Shown here: piece by piece, positions 1 through 5,533 of the stretch | How the letters are laid out: every line of letters starts with the position of its first letter | Numbering within the stretch: the stretch's first letter is position 1 | Source: an uncultured Bacilli bacterium | Lineage (GTDB): Bacteria > Bacillota_I > Bacilli_A > RF39 > UBA660 | Assembly: GCA_934101745.1 (NCBI GenBank) | Contig: CAKOSD010000038.1 | Coordinates: 1 to 8,186 of the forward strand | Direction: 5' to 3' | DNA length: 8,186 nt | Notes under the pieces: model-generated | Seen by the model: the letters and a program-made list of their open reading frames with translations, nothing else | What the model was told of the DNA's origin: nothing | The model's database searches: none | Translations under genes and position numbers: made by a program

Positions 1-498
1 TGCTATTTGTAAAGGAGAAGAAATAATTCCTTTACTAATTAAAAATGTAGCTAAAGTATCTTTAGAATATAAGATATCATCTATTTTAAAAGAGTATTCT
101 CCTTCTTTATCATAGGAATATCTTACATTAAAGCCAACTTCAATACCATCTTCACTTACTAAATAACACTTACCATTTGCTATTACGTTACCCCTCACTT
201 TTCCATTCATATAGCTACATCCATAATTTGATATATCCTTAGCACTAATATTAAAGCCATGACTGCTTAAATAATCAGCCAAGTTATCACTAGAATTCCA
301 TATAGAATCTGAATATTGTTTTGGTTTTACCGTTTCCTCACTTTCTATAACATTATCAGTATCAAAGTCAATTGTTTCTACTTCTGCTTTAATATTACCA
401 AGATAACTATTACTAGAAGGAGAAATATAACTATTATTGCCTTCAGCATATGTTTTCATTTTATTTGAATTATTTACTTTTCCATTAATTGTCTCCAT
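1..498 (-). CDS. Partial protein with shared N-terminal leader; candidate T7SS-linked effector or substrate (3' end outside window)
   Basis: I translated this frame by hand: it is open for 166 codons from ATG at 498 to base 1, so the C-terminus is missing. I do not recognise the family. Residues 1-36 match the start of the protein at 1868 at 28 positions, including INGK (4-7), NNSNKMKTYAEGNNSY (9-24) and YLG (32-34). After an acidic stretch (about 39-57) the two proteins no longer resemble each other. The visible cargo part, from about residue 64, looks like a mixed alpha/beta soluble domain (for example NLADYLSSHGFNIS, then strand-like segments around NGKCYLVSEDG). There is no signal peptide, membrane segment or WXG/LXG hairpin. 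The start is supported by the shared leader and by an AGG-rich ribosome binding site about 9 bases upstream. It has its own promoter at 539-567. A secreted or effector role is inferred only from its T7SS neighbours and modular layout. Confidence 0.8.
   Translation of the reverse strand, partial: METINGKVNNSNKMKTYAEGNNSYISPSSNSYLGNIKAEVETIDFDTDNVIESEETVKPKQYSDSIWNSSDNLADYLSSHGFNISAKDISNYGCSYMNGKVRGNVIANGKCYLVSEDGIEVGFNVRYSYDKEGEYSFKIDDILYSKDTLATFLISKGIISSPLQIA
431..498 (-). repeat. Copy 1 of a 68-base direct repeat coding for the shared leader
   Basis: This segment aligns without gaps to 1801-1868, with 60 of 68 bases identical by my count. It includes an exact 29-base match (443-471 against 1813-1841). 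The repeat begins exactly at the two start codons and the 5' untranslated sequences are not alike. It encodes residues 1 to about 23 of each protein. Conservation at synonymous positions suggests a fairly recent duplication or gene conversion rather than protein-level selection alone. Confidence 0.9.
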
Positions 499-538
499 AA
501 AATTTCGCCTACCTTAAAAGTCTAATCTATCTTAATTA

Positions 539-567
539 ATTATATAATGCCAATACTTAATTGTAAA
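539..567 (-). promoter_or_regulatory. Sigma-A-type promoter for the gene starting at 498
   Basis: On the minus strand, TTTACA (567-562, 4 of 6 or better against TTGACA) is followed by a 17-base spacer and a perfect TATAAT (544-539). Transcription would start around 532 and give a leader of roughly 35 bases. The -35 box abuts the T-tract of the terminator of the upstream gene, so termination and re-initiation are tightly packed. Confidence 0.75.
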
Positions 568-602
568 TAAAAAGACTAAGTAAAAAATATATCTACCTAG
601 TC
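565..602 (-). terminator. Intrinsic terminator after the 416-residue protein gene
   Basis: On the minus strand GACTAGGT (602-595) can pair with ACTTAGTC (581-574), giving 8 base pairs with one G-U and a 13-base loop. A T-rich run, TTTTTATTT, follows (573-565). It lies just after the TAG stop at 618. The stem is short and AT-rich, as expected in this genome. Confidence 0.7.
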
Positions 603-617
603 ATATTTATTAACAAT

Positions 618-1868
618 CTAATTATTATTTATATTAAATGGCATTATATCACTAGCCTTAACCCAAGCCCTGGAATTTCCAGATTGGTCTGTAACATTAG
701 CAATAAGACTAGAAGGATCTATACCCATCTCTTTACTAGTTTTATAGGCTTGATTCATAACATCATCAATACTCATATTATCATTAATTTCAACTTGTAC
801 GTCAACCATATTTCCATCTTGATCAAATGCTTTGAAATTTTTAATAACAGAATTGCCATCAAACATAATAGTCGTATTTAAATTCTTAGCATTTTCACCG
901 CTATTAGCATCATAAGCAGTTTGATATCCAGTTGTAAATGCTGGTTCTGTTCCGAAAGTTTTACCATACTTACTAGATTTTACTGAAATTCTATCACTTT
1001 CATCAGCAAAAGGATTTTCATTAACAAGCGCTTCCTCGTAATCATCAAGTTTTTCAATATCAGGCTTTCCTTCATTAGTAAGCGTAACTTTATCTAAACT
1101 TTGTTCAATTTTCGTATCAGATTTTTTATTATTAAGTAGTGTTGCTAGTGATGCTGAGCCAATACCAACAGCACCCAAAACAGCGCCTACTTTTCCTAAT
1201 AAACCCATAGCAGATTTTAAAGCAAATGGTGCAACTTTGCCCGTTACATCAACAAAATCAGCATAAATCATTCCATCACCAAGAGCCTTAGCAGTACCGA
1301 CGGCAGTACTAGTTATTGGTGCCAATGCAGTGGTTGCAGTTTCAGCTATTCCGGTTGTTGCGATTGCTCCAGATACTGCCGGAGCTAATGCACTTTCAGT
1401 ACCGGTTGCAACTAGTGCTGATGTTGCTGAAGTAGCAGCAGGTATTAATCCAACACTTTCACCAGCTGTAAGTAATCCAGCAGCACTTGTTGCACCTTCT
1501 GCAGCGCCTGCGGTTAATAAACCACCTGTTGCTGTACCACTTGCAACACCTTCTGCAGCAATTCCACCGGCAGAAGCTAGGCCACCACTACCAGCAAGTG
1601 CACTAAGTGCTGCTGGAGCAGCAATGGCGATGGCTGCGCATCCTAAAACGGTAATACCAACGTACTTAGCGGCTGTTAATCTTGCTGCTTTAATTCTTGC
1701 TTGTTCTTCTTCTGAAATTTCCTCAGTATCAGAAAAATCCATAACTTCAGTAGAACTTTGTATTCTTCCTAAATAATCAGTAGAACTTGATGAAACATAG
1801 CTGTTATTACCCTCAGCATATGTTTTCATTTTATTTGAATTGTTCATTTTTCCATTAATTGAGTCCAT
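618..1868 (-). CDS. 416-residue protein: shared leader, Ala/Gly-rich hydrophobic core, unique C-terminus; candidate T7SS-linked effector
   Basis: I do not recognise a named family. Residues 1-36 form the leader shared with the protein at 498. Residues 41-60 are acidic and helical. Residues 69-93 form a hydrophobic, probably membrane-inserting segment. Residues 94-200 are rich in Ala, Gly, Thr and Ser, with LLTAG repeated at 117-121 and 132-136. Residues 212-245 form a second hydrophobic segment with regularly spaced glycines (G222, G225, G228, G232, G235, G237). Residues 250-416 are polar with strand-like stretches and end in NINNN. There is no signal peptide and no WXG/LXG hairpin. GGGGTGAT lies just upstream of ATG 1868, and the gene follows the DUF4176 gene by 34 bases, so the two are probably co-transcribed. 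Glycine-zipper segments occur in some pore-forming T7SS toxins such as TelE, so a membrane-acting effector is possible; this is inference. A structural or surface protein is an alternative. Confidence 0.85.
   Translation of the reverse strand: MDSINGKMNNSNKMKTYAEGNNSYVSSSSTDYLGRIQSSTEVMDFSDTEEISEEEQARIKAARLTAAKYVGITVLGCAAIAIAAPAALSALAGSGGLASAGGIAAEGVASGTATGGLLTAGAAEGATSAAGLLTAGESVGLIPAATSATSALVATGTESALAPAVSGAIATTGIAETATTALAPITSTAVGTAKALGDGMIYADFVDVTGKVAPFALKSAMGLLGKVGAVLGAVGIGSASLATLLNNKKSDTKIEQSLDKVTLTNEGKPDIEKLDDYEEALVNENPFADESDRISVKSSKYGKTFGTEPAFTTGYQTAYDANSGENAKNLNTTIMFDGNSVIKNFKAFDQDGNMVDVQVEINDNMSIDDVMNQAYKTSKEMGIDPSSLIANVTDQSGNSRAWVKASDIMPFNINNN
1801..1868 (-). repeat. Copy 2 of the 68-base leader-coding repeat
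   Basis: Partner of 431-498, displaced by exactly 1370 bases. It encodes the first 23 residues of the 416-residue protein. The eight differences are mostly at codon third positions or give conservative changes (Glu/Asp, Thr/Ser, Val/Met). Confidence 0.9.
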
Positions 1869-1902
1869 TTTATCACCCCGTAATCTTTCTAATTTAATAA
1901 AC

Positions 1903-2178
1903 TTACTTATTTTTCAACATTTCATTTAATTTAGCTCTAAATTGCTTTTCTTCATCATCAGAATAACCTAAAGCAAAAATTTTAGCTATTTGATTGTGAT
2001 TAAATAGGAGGTTTTTATCTGAACTTACAACTCCTTCGGGATAAAGACATCCACAATAATCATACATAGTTGAATTATCATCAGCAGTAACTGTACAAAA
2101 ACCAGTTATCATGACTCTTTTGGCTCCCCCATTTAACATTACTACCGTTCCTATTGGTAAAAATTTTTCTGTATTCAT
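1903..2178 (-). CDS. DUF4176 family protein, T7SS-associated
   Basis: A 91-residue cytoplasmic protein with the hallmarks of DUF4176 as I know the family: an N-terminal LPIGTVVMLNGGAKRVMITG segment (residues 7-26), then YDYCGCLYPEG (about 39-49), FNHNQIAKIFALGY (about 59-72), and an acidic/basic tail with DDEE. DUF4176 genes are commonly found within type VII secretion loci of Bacillota, often beside LXG toxin or WXG100 genes; the biochemical role is not established to my knowledge. I place the start at ATG 2178 rather than the upstream GTG at 2205, because AGAGG sits 9 bases before it and the family normally begins just before the LPIG motif. The gene is first in a two-gene unit with the 416-residue protein 34 bases downstream, under the promoter at 2226-2254. 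Acting as a partner or chaperone of that protein is inference. Confidence 0.88.
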   Translation of the reverse strand: MNTEKFLPIGTVVMLNGGAKRVMITGFCTVTADDNSTMYDYCGCLYPEGVVSSDKNLLFNHNQIAKIFALGYSDDEEKQFRAKLNEMLKNK

Positions 2179-2217
2179 ATTTAATATCCTCTTTTCTATT
2201 ATCACTTTTCTATGATT

Positions 2218-2228
2218 ACACCCTAATT
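2218..2228 (-). promoter_or_regulatory. AATTAGGGTGT motif overlapping the DUF4176 promoter
   Basis: An 11-base word identical to 3051-3061 on the same strand, with a near copy at 2999-3009. Here it runs from the end of the -10 box to about the expected transcription start. All three copies lie in non-coding DNA of T7SS-associated units, so an operator is possible but unproven. Confidence 0.35.
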
Positions 2229-2254
2229 ATATAATATTTATAAGTTTATAGCAA
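2226..2254 (-). promoter_or_regulatory. Sigma-A-type promoter for the DUF4176 unit
   Basis: On the minus strand TTGCTA (2254-2249, 4 of 6 against TTGACA) is followed by a 17-base spacer and a perfect TATAAT (2231-2226). It lies directly after the terminator of the preceding gene and about 48 bases before the ATG at 2178. Confidence 0.7.
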
Positions 2255-2284
2255 ACAAAAAGAAACGGTAAACACCATTTCTTT
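2252..2284 (-). terminator. Intrinsic terminator after the tandem WXG100-like gene
   Basis: On the minus strand AAAGAAATGGT (2284-2274) pairs with ACCGTTTCTTT (2269-2259) over 11 base pairs with one G-U and a tetraloop GTTT. The 3' arm runs into a T-rich tail (TTTGTTTG). It begins 10 bases past the TAG stop at 2295 and is the best terminator in the window. Confidence 0.8.
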
Positions 2285-2294
2285 AAGAAAAAAA

Positions 2295-2939
2295 CTAATC
2301 TCGTTTAGTAAATGAAGATTCAACATTACTACGTATTTGACCGTATTTTTCTTCAGTCTTTTTAATATTAGCCTCAAAAGCATTAATTAACTCTTCAATC
2401 TTAGTCGATAATTGGTTCTTAACCTCTTTAATAGATTTCTGTAAATTTTCTTGTTGGTTTCCACCGACAAATGCAGAATCGTTGCAAGTACTTGCAAGAG
2501 CATCTAATTTTGAGTTAGTTTCTGATAAAATTGTTTGTAAATTATTTTTAATTTGCGCACATTGATCAGGATCATATCCTCTTTCACCACTAGCAGTAGT
2601 TGTAATTACTGCATCATCATTTGGTCTAACCGCAGTTTCAACCCAAGATTTTAAAGAAATACCAGACCCAGTATTATCAGCCCAAAGCTTTCCTGCATCA
2701 CAAATAACATTAAAATTATTACTATTAGTTTGTTCAATACCATCCATTAAACTTTTTACATCACTAACAGCAAGGTCAGCAAATTCTTTTGCTTCTTCAC
2801 AAACCCATGCATCTTTCATTTTATCAAAAATTTGATTTTGAAAAGCATTATTTAAGTATTCAGTTATCTCTTGAGATATTGTTTGAAAACTATCTGTTAA
2901 TGTTTTTACTTTTTGTTCATTAAATCCACCAAATGCCAT
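2295..2939 (-). CDS. Tandem WXG100-like protein, candidate T7SS substrate
   Basis: A 214-residue, mostly helical protein with no signal peptide or membrane segment. Residues 1-75 resemble a WXG100 helical hairpin: helix, turn DAWVCEEAKEF at 43-53 (W45 with Cys instead of Gly at position 47), helix. Residues 122-210 look like a second hairpin, with a turn around NDSAFVGGNQQENL (153-166) in which F-V-G replaces W-x-G, followed by a long charged helix. A linker of about 45 residues joins them. WXG100 proteins are about 100 residues and dimerise, so this looks like a fused pair. Four cysteines (47, 80, 127, 152) are unusual for the family. The start is ATG 2939: AGGAGG lies 8 bases upstream, whereas the GTG at 2948 overlaps that site. 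The gene has its own promoter and terminator. No clear YxxxD/E export signal was found near the C-terminus (Y199 is followed by GQIR), so export is inferred from fold and context. Confidence 0.75.
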   Translation of the reverse strand: MAFGGFNEQKVKTLTDSFQTISQEITEYLNNAFQNQIFDKMKDAWVCEEAKEFADLAVSDVKSLMDGIEQTNSNNFNVICDAGKLWADNTGSGISLKSWVETAVRPNDDAVITTTASGERGYDPDQCAQIKNNLQTILSETNSKLDALASTCNDSAFVGGNQQENLQKSIKEVKNQLSTKIEELINAFEANIKKTEEKYGQIRSNVESSFTKRD

Positions 2940-2986
2940 AAAAAGCACCTCCTATTATTATATGACTGAACCTATCATACAAATAA

Positions 2987-3014
2987 ATTATATCATCTAA
3001 ACCCTAAGTTGCAA
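2987..3014 (-). promoter_or_regulatory. Promoter of the tandem WXG100-like gene
   Basis: On the minus strand TTGCAA (3014-3009) is followed by a 16-base spacer and a perfect TATAAT (2992-2987). A TG one base upstream of the -10 makes it an extended -10 promoter. A TTAGGGTTT word lies inside the spacer and one arm of an inverted repeat covers the -35 box, so the site looks regulated. Confidence 0.7.
2999..3009 (-). promoter_or_regulatory. ACTTAGGGTTT, variant of the AATTAGGGTGT motif, within the promoter spacer
   Basis: The core TTAGGGTTT differs by one base from the TTAGGGTGT of the copies at 2218-2228 and 3051-3061. It sits between the -35 and -10 boxes of the WXG100-like gene, a position where a bound protein would affect transcription. 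Operator function is inference. Confidence 0.3.
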
Positions 3015-3047
3015 ATAAAAAAATAAGTTTTCTTGCTAAATTTGCAA
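3009..3047. repeat. 8-base inverted repeat TTGCAAAT/ATTTGCAA upstream of the WXG100-like gene
   Basis: TTGCAAAT at 3009-3016 and ATTTGCAA at 3040-3047 are perfect inverted copies, with centres 31 bases apart, about three helical turns. The promoter-proximal arm covers the -35 box. Between them the minus strand has a run of eight T after a very weak stem, so a poor terminator for the upstream operon is an alternative reading. Confidence 0.45.
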
Positions 3048-3050
3048 TAA

Positions 3051-3061
3051 ACACCCTAATT
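3051..3061 (-). promoter_or_regulatory. AATTAGGGTGT motif upstream of the WXG100-like promoter
   Basis: An exact 11-base copy of the word at 2218-2228, lying about 37 bases upstream of the -35 box and 18 bases after the stop of the 94-residue gene. Possible distal operator; not proven. Confidence 0.3.
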
Positions 3062-3078
3062 TTACACTATTTTGACAC

Positions 3079-3363
3079 TTATTTTAGACTATTTGCTATA
3101 CTAACTAACTCATTTTGAATACTTCTTATCTCATTTATAGCCCCCGTAATTTCACCACTACCATAAGTTTTATTATCAATTTTCAAAAAATTATTTCCTA
3201 AAGCATTTAAATTATTTAAATTACGATTTACATTATTTAAATCTAAAGAACATTTATTAATTTGACTTTTTTGATAAGAATAATCTACCTTTTTTGGGTT
3301 ATTACTTGTACTACTAGCATAAGCAAGATTAGCAAGAGTTCCCCATAACATTTTACTTTTCAT
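3079..3363 (-). CDS. Small helical protein of unknown function in the essC operon, possible WXG100-like or partner protein
   Basis: A 94-residue Asn-rich protein that I do not recognise. It has a mildly hydrophobic N-terminus (LWGTLANLAYASS, residues 6-18) that is too weak to call a signal peptide. A long predicted helix at about 29-60 contains repeated NL/LNN spacing, a turn KTYGSGEITG lies at about 66-75, and a second helix runs from 76 to 94. Helix-turn-helix in under 100 residues is the layout of WXG100 proteins and of the small LXG-associated partner (Lap) proteins, but there is no W-x-G, only Y-G-S-G. It starts 3 bases after the stop of the 297-residue gene, and its AGGAAG ribosome binding site lies inside that gene, so translation is likely coupled. 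No strong terminator follows. A T7SS accessory or substrate-partner role is inferred from context. Confidence 0.75.
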   Translation of the reverse strand: MKSKMLWGTLANLAYASSTSNNPKKVDYSYQKSQINKCSLDLNNVNRNLNNLNALGNNFLKIDNKTYGSGEITGAINEIRSIQNELVSIANSLK

Positions 3364-3366
3364 AAA

Positions 3367-4260
3367 TTACACACTTCCTAAATCATTATCAAAACTTACT
3401 TTTACACCTTTAACCGTATTATTATATCTATCTACCGAATCAGTTATAACTTTACGATATTTAATTCTATTATCCACAATATCGTTTTTATATTTACTAA
3501 TACTTGCTAAATCATTATTTAATTTATCTTTATTTTCTGAGTTATAACTTTCAATTAAATTATCTATACTTCTTATAAAATATTTTAGATTATCCTCTTC
3601 ATCTAAAGTATATTTATTCATACTATTAAGCCTAGAAGGAACTTCTTTTACATCCATCTTCGCATAACCAATACTCTTAGTACTTAAATTATCAATATTA
3701 AATTCAAAAGTCTTAACATAATAATCAGTTAAACTATTAATCTTAGCCTTAATACCATTTTCTATTTCCTCAATTTGTTTAACTAAATTAGAAACTTGCA
3801 TATAATAATTATTAAGTTTATACCTAATATTTTTTAATTTTCTTAAAGTCTCTTTTAAATTATTATTAGCATATACATTATTACTTACATAAATATTGCC
3901 TAAATTATTTTCGGTTACTTTTAAACTACTAATAATATTTTTCAAATTATTTAAGTAACTCATTTTATTATTCTTTTCATAATAAATAGTCATTCCTATT
4001 TTTAAATAACTATTATAAATATAATTTATTAAAGTTTTTCTTTCTTGCAAACAAGCTAAAAATTTTAAAGAATTACTTTTTTCTATAACCATTTCATCTT
4101 TAAAACGTAAAGCAATACCATCTTGCCAATAATTAGTATAGATATCTTCTAAAGTATTAAAAATCTCTAAAACATCAGTTTCATAATTATCTAAAATTGT
4201 ATTAATTCCATTTTTTCCAGATAAAATCATCTTTATATTATATAAATTAACTTTTAACAT
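3367..4260 (-). CDS. 297-residue helical protein of unknown function in the essC operon, WXG-like N-terminus
   Basis: I do not recognise a named family. The protein is almost entirely helical, rich in Asn, Lys, Ile and Tyr, with coiled-coil-like stretches at about 100-175 and 225-285. Its first 70 residues look like a WXG100-type hairpin: a helix, then YTNYWQDGIALRFKDEM at about 42-58 (W-x-D-G instead of W-x-G, with the usual following F), then a second helix. There is no signal peptide or clear membrane segment. A GGGAGG site lies 6 bases before ATG 4260. The gene starts 12 bases after esaB and is followed 3 bases later by the 94-residue gene, so it is part of the same operon. A substrate, partner or structural accessory of the secretion system is plausible. 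Its length exceeds single WXG100 proteins and it ends without any recognisable toxin domain. Confidence 0.8.
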   Translation of the reverse strand: MLKVNLYNIKMILSGKNGINTILDNYETDVLEIFNTLEDIYTNYWQDGIALRFKDEMVIEKSNSLKFLACLQERKTLINYIYNSYLKIGMTIYYEKNNKMSYLNNLKNIISSLKVTENNLGNIYVSNNVYANNNLKETLRKLKNIRYKLNNYYMQVSNLVKQIEEIENGIKAKINSLTDYYVKTFEFNIDNLSTKSIGYAKMDVKEVPSRLNSMNKYTLDEEDNLKYFIRSIDNLIESYNSENKDKLNNDLASISKYKNDIVDNRIKYRKVITDSVDRYNNTVKGVKVSFDNDLGSV

Positions 4261-4272
4261 CCTAAACCTCCC

Positions 4273-4572
4273 TTATATCATTTTTTCAAAAAAATCACTA
4301 TTTTCTTGCGATTTATATGTTCCTAAAATAAGAGTAGAAGCATTTCTAATATCTGTTGCATGAATAGTTATATTATCCCCATAACAAGTACCACTAATAG
4401 CATTTATTAAAACATAATTATTCTTGGGATTTAAGCGAACGTTAGTTAAATCACTAATTGACTTAACTAACATTTTCTTTATTTTCCAAATAAGCTCATT
4501 AACTGGTAAAAATATATCAAAAGAAGAATTTAATTCCGGTACTAATAATTTTACTAAAACTTTATTATTCAT
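4273..4572 (-). CDS. esaB: EsaB/YukD-like ubiquitin-fold T7SS accessory protein
   Basis: A 99-residue cytoplasmic protein resembling the YukD/EsaB family, ubiquitin-like proteins found in Bacillota T7SS loci. EsaB is needed for normal secretion in Staphylococcus aureus and is thought to act as a regulator or accessory rather than as a protein tag. The sequence fits: beta-strand KVLVKLLVPE, strand SFDIFLPVN, helix ELIWKIKKMLVKSISDL, then strand NYVLINAISG and a terminal TLILGTY strand. There is no terminal Gly-Gly, as expected. I choose ATG 4572 because GAGG lies 9 bases upstream; the ATGs at 4581 and 4578 are too close to it. With this start the gene overlaps the end of essC by 8 bases (ATGAATAA), indicating translational coupling. 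Placement after essC differs from the more familiar order in which esaB/yukD comes before it. The tail of about 15 residues beyond the fold is not explained. Confidence 0.82.
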   Translation of the reverse strand: MNNKVLVKLLVPELNSSFDIFLPVNELIWKIKKMLVKSISDLTNVRLNPKNNYVLINAISGTCYGDNITIHATDIRNASTLILGTYKSQENSDFFEKMI

Positions 4573-5527
4573 TATCATCATCCTCTATCTTAAAATCAGA
4601 GAAAGATATTAACTTAACCTTACTACAGTCACCATCACTAATAATATAACCATAATCAATATCTTCACTAGACTTTTCTTTTACTATCTTATTAATTCTA
4701 AAAACACTTTGGTCTTGAATACCACGACCTATCCATAAACCATCCGTATTATTTTTTATTTTGCCATAGAAACTATCATATTCAATGCTTTTTAAGTTCT
4801 TAGCAGCATCTATAATTAACATATATACATTTTCATTCTTTACCGAAGATTCAATAAACTTTTCTAAGTTACTAACAGGATTTATTATATTTTTTAATTT
4901 ACTTAATCCATAAAAGATAAATAAATACTTAGTACCATCAGCCAAAGCGTTAACGAACTCATCCAATTTGGTTATTAACTCATTAAAACTATCCCGATAA
5001 TATATTAGTTTCTTACCGTTATATTCTTTATTATCTAAGTTAGGAATTATGTTTTCTAAATCAAAGAATACCGGTTGAACATTATCAATATGTAACGCAA
5101 GTTCCGCTAAAGATTCCACAAAATTAACCGTATACTCAATCCGATTAGAACTTATTGTTAAAGATTTTGAAACGTTAAAATCTAACTTAGCAATCTTTAG
5201 ACTGTTGCGAACGATTCCCACTGGTAATTTAGGAAATTTAATAAATTTAGTTATTAAATCAAGCGATACTTTATCTGGTAAATTAGGAATATTTGGGGCT
5301 TTTTCTTTATTATTACCATTAACAATGTCTACTATCTTACTTACTTTGCTGGTCCATACTTCATTAGTAGACTCAATACTGGCCGTTTGAAATTCATGAG
5401 CAACTTCTTCAAAAACAATACCACGTCCCACAAAAGCCTTAGGTTCAATTTTAACGGGAACATTAAAGATATTATAATAATCATTACTATCAGTTAAATG
5501 AAGAGCATATCTGGTTAAGAAGTTCAT
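4565..5527 (-). CDS. essC: EssC C-terminal part (rest of ATPase domain 2 plus domain 3), out of frame with the upstream part
   Basis: This 320-residue frame continues EssC after the frame break. Its frame is already open from 5605 and reads YGIYVILVCNNTNVV before the ATG, which is the expected sensor-like segment of ATPase domain 2. FLTRYALHLTDSNDYYNIF and KAFVGRGIVFEE then follow, as normally seen between domains 2 and 3. Domain 3 begins at about residue 97 (FPKLPVGIVRNSLK); its nucleotide-binding loop is replaced by TISSNRIEYTV, with no GKS/T. The Walker B position reads YLFIFYGLSKL with no acidic pair, so the domain is degenerate. ATG 5527 has a good AGGAGA site 6 bases upstream, so this part might be made as a separate protein. 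The site may be accidental, since those bases encode Arg-Arg in the family alignment. The end overlaps esaB by 8 bases. I cannot separate a sequencing error from a real split. Confidence 0.85.
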   Translation of the reverse strand: MNFLTRYALHLTDSNDYYNIFNVPVKIEPKAFVGRGIVFEEVAHEFQTASIESTNEVWTSKVSKIVDIVNGNNKEKAPNIPNLPDKVSLDLITKFIKFPKLPVGIVRNSLKIAKLDFNVSKSLTISSNRIEYTVNFVESLAELALHIDNVQPVFFDLENIIPNLDNKEYNGKKLIYYRDSFNELITKLDEFVNALADGTKYLFIFYGLSKLKNIINPVSNLEKFIESSVKNENVYMLIIDAAKNLKSIEYDSFYGKIKNNTDGLWIGRGIQDQSVFRINKIVKEKSSEDIDYGYIISDGDCSKVKLISFSDFKIEDDDNE

Positions 5528-5533
5528 TGAAAG

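Noticed and set aside
684..881. Plus-strand reading frame of 65 codons opposite the 416-residue gene
   Set aside because: It lies wholly antisense to a supported gene, has no ribosome binding site I can see and an ordinary AT-rich translation with no domain.
1330..1776. Plus-strand reading frame of 148 codons rich in Ala, Val and Pro
   Set aside because: It mirrors the GCN/ACN-rich hydrophobic core of the minus-strand gene, so the open frame follows from composition. No independent start signal.
618..1868. Calling the 416-residue protein an LXG toxin
   Set aside because: There is no LXG helical N-terminal domain of about 200 residues; the Ala/Gly-rich core starts by residue 70.
2940..2948. 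GTG start at 2948 for the tandem WXG100-like gene
   Set aside because: This GTG overlaps the AGGAGG site that serves ATG 2939, so it cannot use that site.
4424..5390. Short plus-strand frames at 4424-4612 and 5205-5390
   Set aside because: Both are antisense to esaB or essC, which are supported by homology and operon layout.
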